Program-made: the position numbers and the translations under genes | Notes under the pieces: generated by a model | What the model was told of the DNA's origin: nothing | The model's database searches: none | What the model saw: only the letters and a program-made list of their open reading frames with translations | DNA from: a virus | Direction: 5' to 3' (one strand) | Length of the DNA: 36,011 bases | IMG/VR virus record: IMGVR_UViG_3300024518_002040 | Coordinates: 1-36,011 of that record | Shown here: positions 14,543-23,277 of the stretch, one piece after another | How positions within the stretch are numbered: position 1 is the first letter of the stretch | Layout of the letters: the number at the start of each line of letters is the position of its first letter

Positions 14543-17490
14543 GGGTAATCTCCATAGTAGGCTGGCGTCGGCCTGCTAGCCTGCGAGATCTCCATTGGGT
14601 TTGCGATAGCATCGTCGCTAGCGAAATTAAAGCCAGCGTTCGGCCCCGGATACAACCTACCTGAAATAGCGGTTGTCTGTGTCGCCCAAATACCAATCCA
14701 GATCCACGGTGGTTCCGACGACCAGAAGTTCCATGATGAAGCGTCGACCATTTTGCCACTCAAAACGGCCCCGGCGTCGCTTTCGCTCCACGGGTGATAG
14801 CCACACATCTGGCCGTCAGAACCCCAACCAATGATAAGACCATCATCCTCGGGGTAGTCATTCCACCAGTCGGCTGCCTCAGGGTCACCACCGTTGAGAG
14901 AAGCAAGATAATTCGCTGTGATCGGCCTGTCGTAGACGACAATAGAGAAGGGTGTGGCAGGGAGCACCGTGGTGAACTCAGTCTTGACAACTGTGCCGAT
15001 CTCACCCACAGGGATGCGGATGACGTTCCACAGATTGCCGGGTGTCGCAAAGTAGGGGATGAACCCGGCCTTCGACTCGCAGTCGAATACTACGTTTTCG
15101 TCTTGCGCCTGCTTGGCGCTGGAGTATTTGCGAGTAGCCTTCAGTGGCGGATCACCAATCGACCTATCACGATCAAGCATCGCACCCACAGTCGCAGCGT
15201 CACGACTCTTGGAGTCTATCGTCAAGTCCACCGTCTGGCCTGAGAAGTTCACATTCACGGCAGAAATGTGGAATAGCACATCTTCCCCACGGTACCCTTT
15301 GTACAGGATATTTTCCCCGGCCTGCATGTCAAAGCGCGATCCTTCCTCTGGGTCTATACCCAAAGTCATCGAACCCATGTAGCCGGGGTCGGCGTTTCGT
15401 TTCAACTCGTTTTGCGCTGAAATCGTCGCTTCACGCTTACTGGACTTCTCTCCATAGTTGTTGTACGTTTCGATCCTCATGATCGATTTGTCGTAATTCG
15501 AATTATTCCCAGATATTGAACCATCAGCGCTATACAGGAACGGCTCCACCCGACGGTCAGTAACCAGAGGGGCTATGTAAGCAGACGCTAGATCACCAGA
15601 GTAAGACCCCGGATTAAAGGTAGCGGTCCAAGTTTGAGGGCCAATAATTCCGTCAACTGTGATACCTGCGGCACCCTGAAGGAAACGGCACAAGTTGGCA
15701 TCGTATTCGTCATAGAGCCCATCCGCTTGGATGGAAAATCCAATCTGTTCCATCCTGCGCTGCCAAGTAATCACGCCCGGAGAGGTGTCATTCATACCCC
15801 TCCCTATATAATAGGTCGGCCATAGTGGGGGGTTGTCTTCCTGCCCCGGATAGAAGTTCGGGTATTTAGAGTTGCGCCACTTACAGTTCTTAGAGTCGGT
15901 ACCTTCACCAAAGAACACATTCGGCTGCACCGTGCGGTCGCGAGTGATCGAATGTTCGACACCATGCGTGCCAACGCTCACGGTCCAATCTACCGTCCAA
16001 GTATCCTTAGTTCGGATAACAGGGCGACGACCAGTCAGCTTCGTCATTGTGTACTGTGAAACATTGCCGCCCGCATCTGGTTCAGTCGTGAAACGGGCAT
16101 CTCCGAGATCGGGCTGGTCTCCATGGAAAGAAGTGAAACCATCTGCCTTAAGAAGGATATAGCCTGCCCCGCCATCACTCATAGACATGTCTCTCCATGC
16201 CACTGAAGTGGTTCCCGTGCCAGCAGAATCACCATAGTGGGTTGCTGTACCTTGAGTGTGTACTTTGCCAGAAGTATCTAGGGCGTACAATCCGGTACCA
16301 GCAGCGTTAACTTCTAGCGCCACGAACACGTCGTTCTCTATGTTGAAATCGCCAAAGGAGGCAGCGTCGCCAAAGCTCTGAACTTGGCCGCCCCATGACA
16401 GCAGCCAGTAACCGTTGCCAGAGGGGGTAGGAACCATGTCAAGGAAGATGTCAGGGAAAACGGTTCCGTTGTCGAACGTACGCGACCCCAGCGGGGTGCC
16501 GTCACCATAATGAGTCGCATCACCGAAGCAGCGGACCTGCCCGTAGATGTTCATAATACGGTAGCCACCCATGTTAGTGGTGCCGTGGATGGCGTTCCAG
16601 TACTGATTCGAGTTGATTGGAGGTTCGCCATACCATGGATCGAATCCGGGTACATCCGACTTAAAATCTAGACGACGACCGACGTATCCCCCGCGGGAAA
16701 GATAGTATCCCTCTTTCCGGCCCTTGTCATACCATACGTCAGTGCAGTAGAGGCCGGGATCGTTGAAAAGGTGGATGAAGATGGCGTTCCACCACGTTGA
16801 AGATCCGTGATTGGGCATATATTGACCGAAGGTAGCAAACGTGCCATGATCCCCCATAATCCAGTAGCCATCCTCGGACGTAGCTACAGCGTGCGCTGTC
16901 TCATCGTCGAACATGAACGCTGGCGTATATGAATTCGATAGAAGTTCCTGAACCCAGCCGGTAAGCATCTGGTTCCAAGAACCCTGATTCCTTGTAGGGT
17001 TGGATGAATAGGTAAGCCAGTTCATCTGCTTCAAGCGAAGACCATAGTACTTGGAACGCAAGTTAACTTCGGCAGCAACAGCGAACCCCGAATCCTGTGG
17101 CTGGAATCCAAAGTTGGGAACTTTAGTGAAGAAGTCGATCTGATATAGAGCGCCAACACATTCTATAGAGAGGCCGTTGTCTGACGGACCCAAATCATCT
17201 GTACCCGCTCCAACGAACCCTTCCCACAAGGTTTTAACGAAGTTGTTGTCTTCGTCTAGTAGGTTGATGTTGACGTTTTGGAAATCTTGAACAGGCAGGT
17301 CTACATAATCCTCGAATGAAGTCACACCGGGGAAAAGCAGAGACAATGTTTTATCAGAAAACGGTTCCTCGGAACTCCACCCCTCGACAATGGTTGGAAC
17401 ACCCCGCCACTTTGTCAAGTCGACGTGATCGCAAAGAACTTGGAGGCGACCCCAGATCTCCACCGTGGTGCTAGTCGCTTCATACGTCAT
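14539..17490 (-). CDS. Large minor tail protein with propeller repeats and peptidoglycan-binding domain
   Basis: A 983-residue protein. The first 150 residues resemble the N-terminal part of phage tail hub proteins. Residues 208-465 hold about six repeats of 45-50 residues (GYWIMGDHG, GYRIMNIYGQVRCFGDA, GYWLLSWGGQVQSFGDA, GYILLKADG), as in the FGDA-type repeats common in surface proteins of Acidimicrobiia and other actinobacteria. They probably fold as a beta propeller. Residues 575-625 are a PG_binding_1-like domain (LCRFLQGAAGITVDGIIGPQ). The rest resumes hub-like sequence (SKREATISAQNELKR). It overlaps both neighbours by 4 bp. It probably contacts the host cell wall during adsorption. Confidence 0.75.
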   Translation of the reverse strand: MTYEATSTTVEIWGRLQVLCDHVDLTKWRGVPTIVEGWSSEEPFSDKTLSLLFPGVTSFEDYVDLPVQDFQNVNINLLDEDNNFVKTLWEGFVGAGTDDLGPSDNGLSIECVGALYQIDFFTKVPNFGFQPQDSGFAVAAEVNLRSKYYGLRLKQMNWLTYSSNPTRNQGSWNQMLTGWVQELLSNSYTPAFMFDDETAHAVATSEDGYWIMGDHGTFATFGQYMPNHGSSTWWNAIFIHLFNDPGLYCTDVWYDKGRKEGYYLSRGGYVGRRLDFKSDVPGFDPWYGEPPINSNQYWNAIHGTTNMGGYRIMNIYGQVRCFGDATHYGDGTPLGSRTFDNGTVFPDIFLDMVPTPSGNGYWLLSWGGQVQSFGDAASFGDFNIENDVFVALEVNAAGTGLYALDTSGKVHTQGTATHYGDSAGTGTTSVAWRDMSMSDGGAGYILLKADGFTSFHGDQPDLGDARFTTEPDAGGNVSQYTMTKLTGRRPVIRTKDTWTVDWTVSVGTHGVEHSITRDRTVQPNVFFGEGTDSKNCKWRNSKYPNFYPGQEDNPPLWPTYYIGRGMNDTSPGVITWQRRMEQIGFSIQADGLYDEYDANLCRFLQGAAGITVDGIIGPQTWTATFNPGSYSGDLASAYIAPLVTDRRVEPFLYSADGSISGNNSNYDKSIMRIETYNNYGEKSSKREATISAQNELKRNADPGYMGSMTLGIDPEEGSRFDMQAGENILYKGYRGEDVLFHISAVNVNFSGQTVDLTIDSKSRDAATVGAMLDRDRSIGDPPLKATRKYSSAKQAQDENVVFDCESKAGFIPYFATPGNLWNVIRIPVGEIGTVVKTEFTTVLPATPFSIVVYDRPITANYLASLNGGDPEAADWWNDYPEDDGLIIGWGSDGQMCGYHPWSESDAGAVLSGKMVDASSWNFWSSEPPWIWIGIWATQTTAISGRLYPGPNAGFNFASDDAIANPMEISQASRPTPAYYGDYP

Positions 17491-17840
17491 GACGGCTTAC
17501 CATCCGAATCAATCGTAGGAGTAGGCATGACAGGGCTAACGCGACGAACCATCTCGAACTCTGAAGCGGGATCGTCAGGTGTGGTCGTCACATCCAGATA
17601 GGCCGTTACCTCTAAGGTGATTTTTGCTTCCCTGCCGGTGTCTCCAGTAGGCATACTAATGTGAGCTTCAGAGGGAGTAAGAATTGTCTGTGCCGACGCA
17701 CCGTTGAAGGCAAACGCAGCAGAAGCACCCATCGAAAGCGGGGTGGAGGCGATGCCTTCGCCCGCGAGATACAACCAAGACGCCTTACGTCTTATCGCTC
17801 TTTCTTTTCTTATATTTCGGTTGAATGTCGAAGATGGCAT
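17487..17840 (-). CDS. Small tail-region protein, unknown
   Basis: A 117-residue protein with a basic N-terminus (NIRKERAIRRKASW) and a beta-rich second half (REAKITLEVTAYLDV, EFEMVRRVSPVM). TAGGG lies 6 nt before the ATG. The gene overlaps the large tail gene by 4 bp and is in the tail cluster, so a virion or tail-assembly role is inferred from position. No domain was recognised. Confidence 0.55.
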   Translation of the reverse strand: MPSSTFNRNIRKERAIRRKASWLYLAGEGIASTPLSMGASAAFAFNGASAQTILTPSEAHISMPTGDTGREAKITLEVTAYLDVTTTPDDPASEFEMVRRVSPVMPTPTIDSDGKPS

Positions 17841-17855
17841 TTATAGCCCTACCCG

Positions 17856-18299
17856 CTATTCAACAAATGTCATATTGACAGTGGCATTACAGGAAGCAGG
17901 AGAGTCAATCGTGACCCCTAACCTTCCAGAAACATCCACCGTTGGCTCTTCACCGGGGGCAAATACGATAGCGAAAAGCCCACCGTTTGGGACAATAAAC
18001 CAAGTATAAAGAATCGTACCCGCTGTAGGTTCCGCAGAAGCGTCTTTGCCTGCCGTAGTCGAGCAAGCTGGCGCAGCGGGATCAAGAGGGGCGGGAGTCA
18101 CAGCGGAAGTAGTTCCTGCTGTCGTCTGGCGTATGAGAGTAACTGTTGCAGGTGAAGCGGATGCCGCTCCATCGAATGCCACCGAAATGTACCCAACCTT
18201 AGCGCGATTGCTCGCATCAGTGGCTACCTGTACTACGGTCTTCTCAGTTGCAGCAACAAGAGCTACGCTGCCAGTGCTTACGTTATATGCGTCTGCCAT
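17856..18299 (-). CDS. Probable virion protein, beta-rich
   Basis: A 147-residue protein made of short beta strands rich in Thr, Val and Ala, with patterns such as SVALVAATEKTVVQVAT and PATVTLIRQTTAG. It includes several Cys residues (APACSTT, PASCNATV). The pattern resembles small phage head or tail decoration proteins. AAGGAA lies upstream of the ATG. Sequence does not identify the precise role. It is the second gene of the tail transcript. Confidence 0.6.
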   Translation of the reverse strand: MADAYNVSTGSVALVAATEKTVVQVATDASNRAKVGYISVAFDGAASASPATVTLIRQTTAGTTSAVTPAPLDPAAPACSTTAGKDASAEPTAGTILYTWFIVPNGGLFAIVFAPGEEPTVDVSGRLGVTIDSPASCNATVNMTFVE

Positions 18300-18308
18300 T
18301 TTCGTTCC

Positions 18309-18647
18309 TTAATCACATGTTATGGCGAATGAACCGGGGCTAAAGTAGGGTATATTCCCTGCAATAGGTGAAACAGTCGCGCTTACCTCTCCCCAGAGTA
18401 ACATATTGCCCGCTGTGGGATCGTCGTAAACGGCAACGTAATCTACGTTACCCCATGAATCAATAGCCGTTGGGAACGTAATTGTAGCACCGTTCGACTT
18501 GATTCCTCCTCCGGCATCAGGCCAATTCGTTGAATTGTTCGTGGCTGCGACCCTCGCATACGCAGTACCGGTGGTAGATACTTCAGTACCGCCCCCACCA
18601 TCGTCAGGAATAGAGGTAAATAGAGCAATATATACCGTCGCTGGCAT
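18309..18647 (-). CDS. Phage tail-type protein, start uncertain
   Basis: A 112-residue protein from the only canonical start (ATG 18647). It matches a common phage virion family that has ATVYIALFT near the N-terminus and an AYARVAATN segment later. Family members usually begin about 20-25 residues earlier. Here the frame stays open upstream and encodes SYFENLILNATLGDD, which fits that family, but there is no ATG, GTG or TTG before an upstream stop. An ATC codon at 18719-18717 has AAAGG 7 nt before it and could be an unusual start. It follows a TATAAT promoter at 18763. Confidence 0.65.
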   Translation of the reverse strand: MPATVYIALFTSIPDDGGGGTEVSTTGTAYARVAATNNSTNWPDAGGGIKSNGATITFPTAIDSWGNVDYVAVYDDPTAGNMLLWGEVSATVSPIAGNIPYFSPGSFAITCD

Positions 18648-18735
18648 GTCCGCACCTGCATCATCTCCTAATGTGGCGTTCAGAATGAGGTTCTCGAAAT
18701 AAGATGTGGCGGAGCCGATTGGATTGCCTTTCGAT

Positions 18736-18763
18736 AGTAAGTTACTAGTCCTTACTTATTATA
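18736..18763 (-). promoter_or_regulatory. TATAAT promoter with downstream inverted repeat, tail genes
   Basis: A perfect TATAAT lies on the minus strand at 18763-18758, about 10 nt upstream of the likely transcript start. AGTAAG (18736-18741) and CTTACT (18751-18756) form a 6-bp inverted repeat just after it, a plausible operator. No clear -35 was seen. It would drive the tail block from 18719 leftwards. Confidence 0.5.
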
Positions 18764-18828
18764 CACACTGGGTCGCCTCCGAGCGTTCCCAGTATCACCC
18801 TTAGCGCAAGATACGTAAGGATAACGCT

Positions 18829-18855
18829 CCATTCGGGTAGTTTTAGCCCGAATGG
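18829..18855 (-). terminator. Hairpin terminator at the end of the glycan cassette
   Basis: CCATTCGGG (18829-18837) and CCCGAATGG (18847-18855) form a perfect 9-bp stem with a 9-nt loop. The stem spans the stop codon (18843-18845) of the epimerase gene. There is no long T-run after it. It probably separates the glycan cassette from the tail genes. Confidence 0.55.
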
Positions 18856-19832
18856 AACTGATCATAAATCCACTTGTAGGTTTCCTCAAGGCCGGATCTC
18901 AACGGTACGCTCGGCTCCCAACCTAGCCGTTCGTTGATGAATGTGTTGTCACTGTTCCTACCCCTCACACCCTTAGGGGCATCTAGGTCGTAGGAACGCT
19001 GAAGCTCCACTCCTGCTATGTCTTCAGCAATGGAAACGAGTTCATTGATTGACACTAACTCTGAGCTTCCAAGGTTGATGGGTTCATTCACTTCGCTGCG
19101 AAGGATCGCCTTAGTGCCCTGAATGCAGTCTGTGTGATACATGAAGCTTCTAGTCTGTTCTCCGTCACCCCAAATTTCGATCCGGTGGTTACCAGATTCA
19201 ACGGCCTCTATGACCTTCCTGCAAATAGCAGCGGGGGCTTTCTCTCGGCCTCCAGTCCATGTCGAGCGTGGTCCGTACACGTTGTGGAATCTAGCAGACC
19301 TGCCAACCATGTCGGTTTCTTCGTCGTAATGGAAAGTAGCCCTCTCCGAGAACAGCTTCTCCCAGCCGTAGCCATCTTCTGGCATAGCCGGGTAAGCATC
19401 CGATTCTTTCAAAGCCACAACATCTGCTTCAGTCTGTCGATCTTCAGCGTAGGCGCAGGCAGAGGAAGAGTAAAAGAAGCGCTTCACCCCTGACTGGCGA
19501 GCTGCTTCCAGCATGTTGACTGAAATGAGTACGTTTAACATGCAATCCAGTTTATGGGTTTCAATGAACCCCATTCCACCCATGTCAGCGGCAAGATTGT
19601 ACACCTCTTCGAATGGGCCGAAGGTCATGACGTAATCGCAGTTGCCGCGATCCTTTAGGTCTTTTCGATCCAAGTTGCACACGCCGCGAGTCGAGGGGTT
19701 CACGGCATCCCACTCTTCGATCGGCTTAATATCTACAGCTACAACATCGAAGCCTTCTGCGACCAAAGAGTCCACAAGGTGGCCGCCAATGAATCCACCG
19801 GCACCAGTGACACAGGCTCTCTTGCTTCTCAT
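18843..19832 (-). CDS. GDP-mannose 3,5-epimerase-like enzyme
   Basis: A 329-residue short-chain-type sugar-nucleotide enzyme. It has the NAD-binding GxxGxxG motif (GAGGFIGG, 10-17). Segments closely resemble plant GDP-mannose 3,5-epimerase: AADMGGMGFIETHK, GVKRFFYSSSACAYAE, YGWEKLF, RFHNVYGPRSTWTGGREKAP and GVRGRNSDNT. Expected catalytic residues are present: Cys126, Tyr155, Lys159 and Lys198. The plant enzyme makes GDP-L-galactose (and GDP-L-gulose) from GDP-D-mannose. It is the last gene of the cassette and overlaps the upstream glycosyltransferase (ATGA). A related epimerase/dehydratase with another sugar cannot be excluded, but the match is detailed. Confidence 0.75.
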   Translation of the reverse strand: MRSKRACVTGAGGFIGGHLVDSLVAEGFDVVAVDIKPIEEWDAVNPSTRGVCNLDRKDLKDRGNCDYVMTFGPFEEVYNLAADMGGMGFIETHKLDCMLNVLISVNMLEAARQSGVKRFFYSSSACAYAEDRQTEADVVALKESDAYPAMPEDGYGWEKLFSERATFHYDEETDMVGRSARFHNVYGPRSTWTGGREKAPAAICRKVIEAVESGNHRIEIWGDGEQTRSFMYHTDCIQGTKAILRSEVNEPINLGSSELVSINELVSIAEDIAGVELQRSYDLDAPKGVRGRNSDNTFINERLGWEPSVPLRSGLEETYKWIYDQFHSG

Positions 19833-20629
19833 ATTTGCACGCTTTCTATAGTCATGGAAGCCGCCAACCCTAATAGTACATCATTCAAAGAACCCTTTTC
19901 GACAGGGGCTCTGTTGTAGTTGCTGTCGTCGCCTTCCGTGTAGAAGTGTTCGTATTCGAAGCCATCAACCACCTCAAGCGTTCCACCGCTCTTCAACCAC
20001 TCGAGATTGAAAATGAAAGAATCACAGGCGTCAAAGACTCGACGCCAATGTATCTTCTCCCTTTCACCTTCGTCGGTTCCTAGGAAGTTTGGCATCATGA
20101 GGTCGGCACGCTCGTTCTGGTACCTTCCGAACACTTCCATGTATTTGGCGCGGTTCACGGTCTGGTTGCCAGTGTTCACGAAGCAGTTGAACATGCCACC
20201 CTGCTTGACGGCTTCACCGAAGTTCTCTGCGTGGTAGCTGCCAAGGTATGGCCGGTAGTCGAACTGGGGTTTAGCAAATGAAGGGCAGTACCAAGTCTCG
20301 GAGTCGAGGTTGAGCGACAGTACGAGATCAAGGATCTCGCTACTAAAAACGTTATCGGAATCACAGTTCATGACCCAATCACCCGTAGAATGCGCTACGG
20401 CTGACAGTTTGTTCCCGAATACCCCTAGGTTCTTTATGTTCCTGAATGTCTTGACCTTGGGTACTCCATCAAGAAGACCCACCAATCCGTCGTAGTCAGT
20501 AGAGTGATCGTCGACTACCACGATTTCGTCAATGAGGGGATGCTTGACGGCAGCGTCGATAGAGTCAAGGATAGTAGGCCCACCTCTGCTAGTTTCTTCA
20601 TACGCTGTCACGGCAAATGAAACAGTCAT
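19829..20629 (-). CDS. Family 2-type glycosyltransferase
   Basis: A 266-residue GT-A fold enzyme. VVVDDHSTD (37-45) and NCDSDN (88-93) are the nucleotide- and metal-binding acidic motifs of GT2 enzymes. The later region (NTGNQTVNRAKYMEVFGRY) is less typical. The sugar donor and acceptor cannot be predicted. The TAATG overlap with the upstream gene and ATGA overlap with the epimerase gene indicate one translationally coupled unit. Hydrophobic stretches are absent, so it is a soluble or peripheral enzyme. Confidence 0.75.
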   Translation of the reverse strand: MTVSFAVTAYEETSRGGPTILDSIDAAVKHPLIDEIVVVDDHSTDYDGLVGLLDGVPKVKTFRNIKNLGVFGNKLSAVAHSTGDWVMNCDSDNVFSSEILDLVLSLNLDSETWYCPSFAKPQFDYRPYLGSYHAENFGEAVKQGGMFNCFVNTGNQTVNRAKYMEVFGRYQNERADLMMPNFLGTDEGEREKIHWRRVFDACDSFIFNLEWLKSGGTLEVVDGFEYEHFYTEGDDSNYNRAPVEKGSLNDVLLGLAASMTIESVQI

Positions 20630-21336
20630 TAGATATCTTTCCTCATGGCGTAGTAGTTGACATGCTCTAGGTGGCAGTCATGCGTGGCTTCCAAAGTCTG
20701 AAGGGCTGCCCTTGTTTCGGAAATTACTTCTTCCCTGTGGCCGCCATGAAGGGCGTGGTTGTGAAGCTCTATGACTATGTAGTCCATAGCTCTGACTAGA
20801 TCCATGCCCGCTTCATCCGACCATATAGAATTCTCCCCGCCTTCGCAATCCAGCTTCAAAAGGTACTTTCTACCATCCTTTAGGAATGGAGAAATGATCT
20901 GAGGTAAGGTCCAAGAGGAAACCTCTGACTCGTCAAATATTCCATCCTCCCCCACTGCTTCCAACACCTCATCCTCGGCGTATCCGAGCCCAGTCGTGAA
21001 GTAAACTTCATGGGCTCCATTGAGAGCCCCTCTCTGGTGAAACACTTGCCCGCCTGAACCCAAGGCACCTCTTATGAACGTCATTTTGTCATCGACTTCG
21101 GTGAATTTCTTTAAATGAGTGAAGTTCTCGTAGTCTGGTTCGACAGAAACGACAAGAGCATCAGGGAATACAGATCGTGCGTGACGGGTAAAAACCCCTA
21201 CGTTGGCACCGATATCGAAAATTACATCGGGAGCCCATTCCAAAGTCTTCAGATTGTAGACATCATCTGTGACGACCTCACCGTATAGACCGGCGAACCC
21301 ACCGTTGAGAGTGTCTTCTAACCTGTCGACGATCAT
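20629..21336 (-). CDS. FkbM-family methyltransferase
   Basis: A 235-residue S-adenosylmethionine-dependent enzyme. FDIGANVGVF (40-49) is the SAM-binding motif I, VSVEPDYENF the second motif, and YLLKLDCEGGENS (158-170) the FkbM signature. FkbM enzymes commonly O-methylate sugars or related hydroxyls, which fits the glycan cassette. It starts at an ATGA overlap with the upstream methyltransferase and ends in a TAATG overlap with the next glycosyltransferase. Confidence 0.8.
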   Translation of the reverse strand: MIVDRLEDTLNGGFAGLYGEVVTDDVYNLKTLEWAPDVIFDIGANVGVFTRHARSVFPDALVVSVEPDYENFTHLKKFTEVDDKMTFIRGALGSGGQVFHQRGALNGAHEVYFTTGLGYAEDEVLEAVGEDGIFDESEVSSWTLPQIISPFLKDGRKYLLKLDCEGGENSIWSDEAGMDLVRAMDYIVIELHNHALHGGHREEVISETRAALQTLEATHDCHLEHVNYYAMRKDI

Positions 21337-21869
21337 TTTCTCTCTAACCAGTAGCTGGCATCGTTGATGTCTGCTGTAGGTAGAATGTGAATTTCCAGAT
21401 CCTTCTCTTTCGCGAACTCCCTGACAGCTTTTTCGCAGCCGGGGACCGGGAAGTCGTGGCCCGCCATCATTCCGTTGGCAGTCAACTTAGGCCAGTAGCA
21501 ATGAAGATCTCGGAGAACGTTCTCGTAGTCGTGTGAGGCGTCGATGAAGGCGAACCCTAAAGTACCGTCTTCAATCTCGTCGCACATCTCATAAGACCAC
21601 CCACGAAGCAGTTCATACTGGCCTTCGTAACCTGACAAGTTTTGGATGGTTTGCTGCATCTTGCCCTCATGGGTGTCGGCATCCCACGACGTAAGCTCGG
21701 CATAGCCACCCGGAGAGGGGTTCCAGTAATCTACCAAGTAGACGAAGGGTACTCCCCAACTCAAAATCTGACGGGAAAACCGCCCCTCTGCCACTCCAAC
21801 CTCCACCGCAGGAAGGTCAAGGATGCCTTGTTCCTCTAGTAGCTCACCAAGGTTGTCACGAGTTTTCAT
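21333..21869 (-). CDS. Class I SAM methyltransferase (Methyltransf_24-like)
   Basis: A 178-residue protein from the ATG at 21869, supported by GGAG 6-8 nt upstream and by the ATGA overlap with the preceding gene; the longer frame from 21932 lies inside that gene. EVGVAEGRFS (23-32) is the SAM-binding loop. YLVDYWNP, FIDASHDYE (108-116) and GHDF (137-140) follow the pattern of class I enzymes that methylate small molecules or sugars. The target is unknown; glycan O-methylation is inferred from context. Confidence 0.75.
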   Translation of the reverse strand: MKTRDNLGELLEEQGILDLPAVEVGVAEGRFSRQILSWGVPFVYLVDYWNPSPGGYAELTSWDADTHEGKMQQTIQNLSGYEGQYELLRGWSYEMCDEIEDGTLGFAFIDASHDYENVLRDLHCYWPKLTANGMMAGHDFPVPGCEKAVREFAKEKDLEIHILPTADINDASYWLERK

Positions 21870-22642
21870 TTTGTTTCTCCTGTTTCCCAATTGTAGGTGT
21901 CTGGATCGAAGTCGTCCATATTGTCTGCCCAAACGTAAGGGCCAAGCTTCTTAAAGCCGCTGAACACGGTGATCCCGTTGCCGATGTTCGATTGGTTGTC
22001 GTACTGCCATGCCATGCCGGGAACGAAACAATAGGCGTTAACCTTGTCCCCTAGCTGCATGAAGTTGTGATCGATCCCATCCGAACGATGGCAATTCTCT
22101 TCCAGCAACGACACCACTTTAGCAGCTTTAGTACCGTTGACGAAATATGCGTAGGTTCCCCACATGCCATACACCCGCATAATATGCTTATAGCCAGTAG
22201 GTTCTGCATCAAGACCCCTGTGGCCCCATGAGGCACACTCAGGGTCTTTGTACCACTCTCCGGGAACGTGGAAGGTTGCCCCAAGATAGAACACATCCCA
22301 ATCCTCGGGGAGCGCCTGAGAGGCATACCGGATACGGTCCTCTATGTCGGGGGCAAAACAGATATCATCTTCACAAACAGCGACGACAGAATCCTCAGAA
22401 CAAGTCTTAATGACTTCGATTTGACTTTTGTAGCAACCGATAGCACCGGGAGTTCTGTTTCTAATGCGTTCAACCTGTTCCGGGGGGCCATCCCATTCGG
22501 AAGGCAAGAAGGCTTTGAAGCGATTCGCTTCGATACCTACATTGGCAAACTGTCCTTCAGCGTGCTCCCTGCGGTCTGGCCTAGAATCCAGATTGATATA
22601 CCACCAGTCAAGAGGCTTGCCTTGAAATGCGTTCGTCACCAT
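21866..22642 (-). CDS. Family 25-type glycosyltransferase
   Basis: A 258-residue protein. YINLDSRPDRR (15-25) and the acidic CEDD (90-93) are signatures of GT25 (LPS beta-galactosyltransferase type) enzymes. GAIGCYKSQIEVIK (66-79) lies between them in the usual place. GT25 enzymes transfer galactose or related sugars to glycans or glycoproteins; the acceptor here is unknown. It overlaps the sulfotransferase gene upstream by 7 bp. Confidence 0.75.
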   Translation of the reverse strand: MVTNAFQGKPLDWWYINLDSRPDRREHAEGQFANVGIEANRFKAFLPSEWDGPPEQVERIRNRTPGAIGCYKSQIEVIKTCSEDSVVAVCEDDICFAPDIEDRIRYASQALPEDWDVFYLGATFHVPGEWYKDPECASWGHRGLDAEPTGYKHIMRVYGMWGTYAYFVNGTKAAKVVSLLEENCHRSDGIDHNFMQLGDKVNAYCFVPGMAWQYDNQSNIGNGITVFSGFKKLGPYVWADNMDDFDPDTYNWETGETK

Positions 22643-23277
22643 TTCAGGTACCCCCCAGTTGGGCTAATGCGTTCAAGCGCACAACTTCTTTGTGCGTCGG
22701 AAACGGGGACTCCGATAAAGTCAACCAACGTATCCAAAAAATACTCCCTATTTTGGATAGCCCTTTCGTAACTAACCAACAAAGTTGGCAGTTGCGTGTG
22801 CTTAACGAAATCCCAGTTGGTGGCATACCTATCCACAACATCGTCAATGAGTCCGTCGATAGGCCTGTCGATCCCGTTCTCTGCATCGAAGCGACGTTCC
22901 CCCTGCACAGAGGCAAGCATATCCCTGAACACGAGTATAACCCTAGGATTGCGTAATGCGTAAGTTATTTCCTTCAGGGGGTGGATAGCACCCGGATCTT
23001 TCCAACCCCAAACGTCGTGGGTGGAGTTGTTCTCCCCTATCCGTTCAAGTCGTTCTAACGGATAGGGGCTGTGCATTGCCTGATCTTCGAACGTGAACTC
23101 TTGCAGATCCGTCTTCGGCCCCATATAAACGCCTAGAGCGTGAACGGCTGCTGCAACCATCGTAGTTCCGCCACGAGGCACGCCTGCAACAACTATCGTC
23201 TTGTGTTCTTCGTCGGGAACCTCGGCTATATTCATAGCCATGCAGGGTTCAGGTGTGCCAACGTGCTCGAACTCCAT
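22636..23277 (-). CDS. Sulfotransferase-like protein
   Basis: A 213-residue protein with the P-loop-like PAPS-binding motif PRGGTT (34-39), followed by a helix. The second site FRDMLASV (117-124) is where the family binds the 3'-phosphate. GWKDPGAIHP (91-100) is a further conserved-looking block. Members move sulfate from PAPS to sugar or other hydroxyl groups. It starts at a TAATG overlap with the upstream gene. Its place amid glycosyltransferases favours a carbohydrate substrate. PAPS would have to come from the host. Confidence 0.65.
   Translation of the reverse strand: MEFEHVGTPEPCMAMNIAEVPDEEHKTIVVAGVPRGGTTMVAAAVHALGVYMGPKTDLQEFTFEDQAMHSPYPLERLERIGENNSTHDVWGWKDPGAIHPLKEITYALRNPRVILVFRDMLASVQGERRFDAENGIDRPIDGLIDDVVDRYATNWDFVKHTQLPTLLVSYERAIQNREYFLDTLVDFIGVPVSDAQRSCALERISPTGGYLKW

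Noticed and set aside
14794-15482. Plus-strand frames inside the large tail gene
   Set aside because: They are antisense to a long coding frame with clear domains; no start signals.
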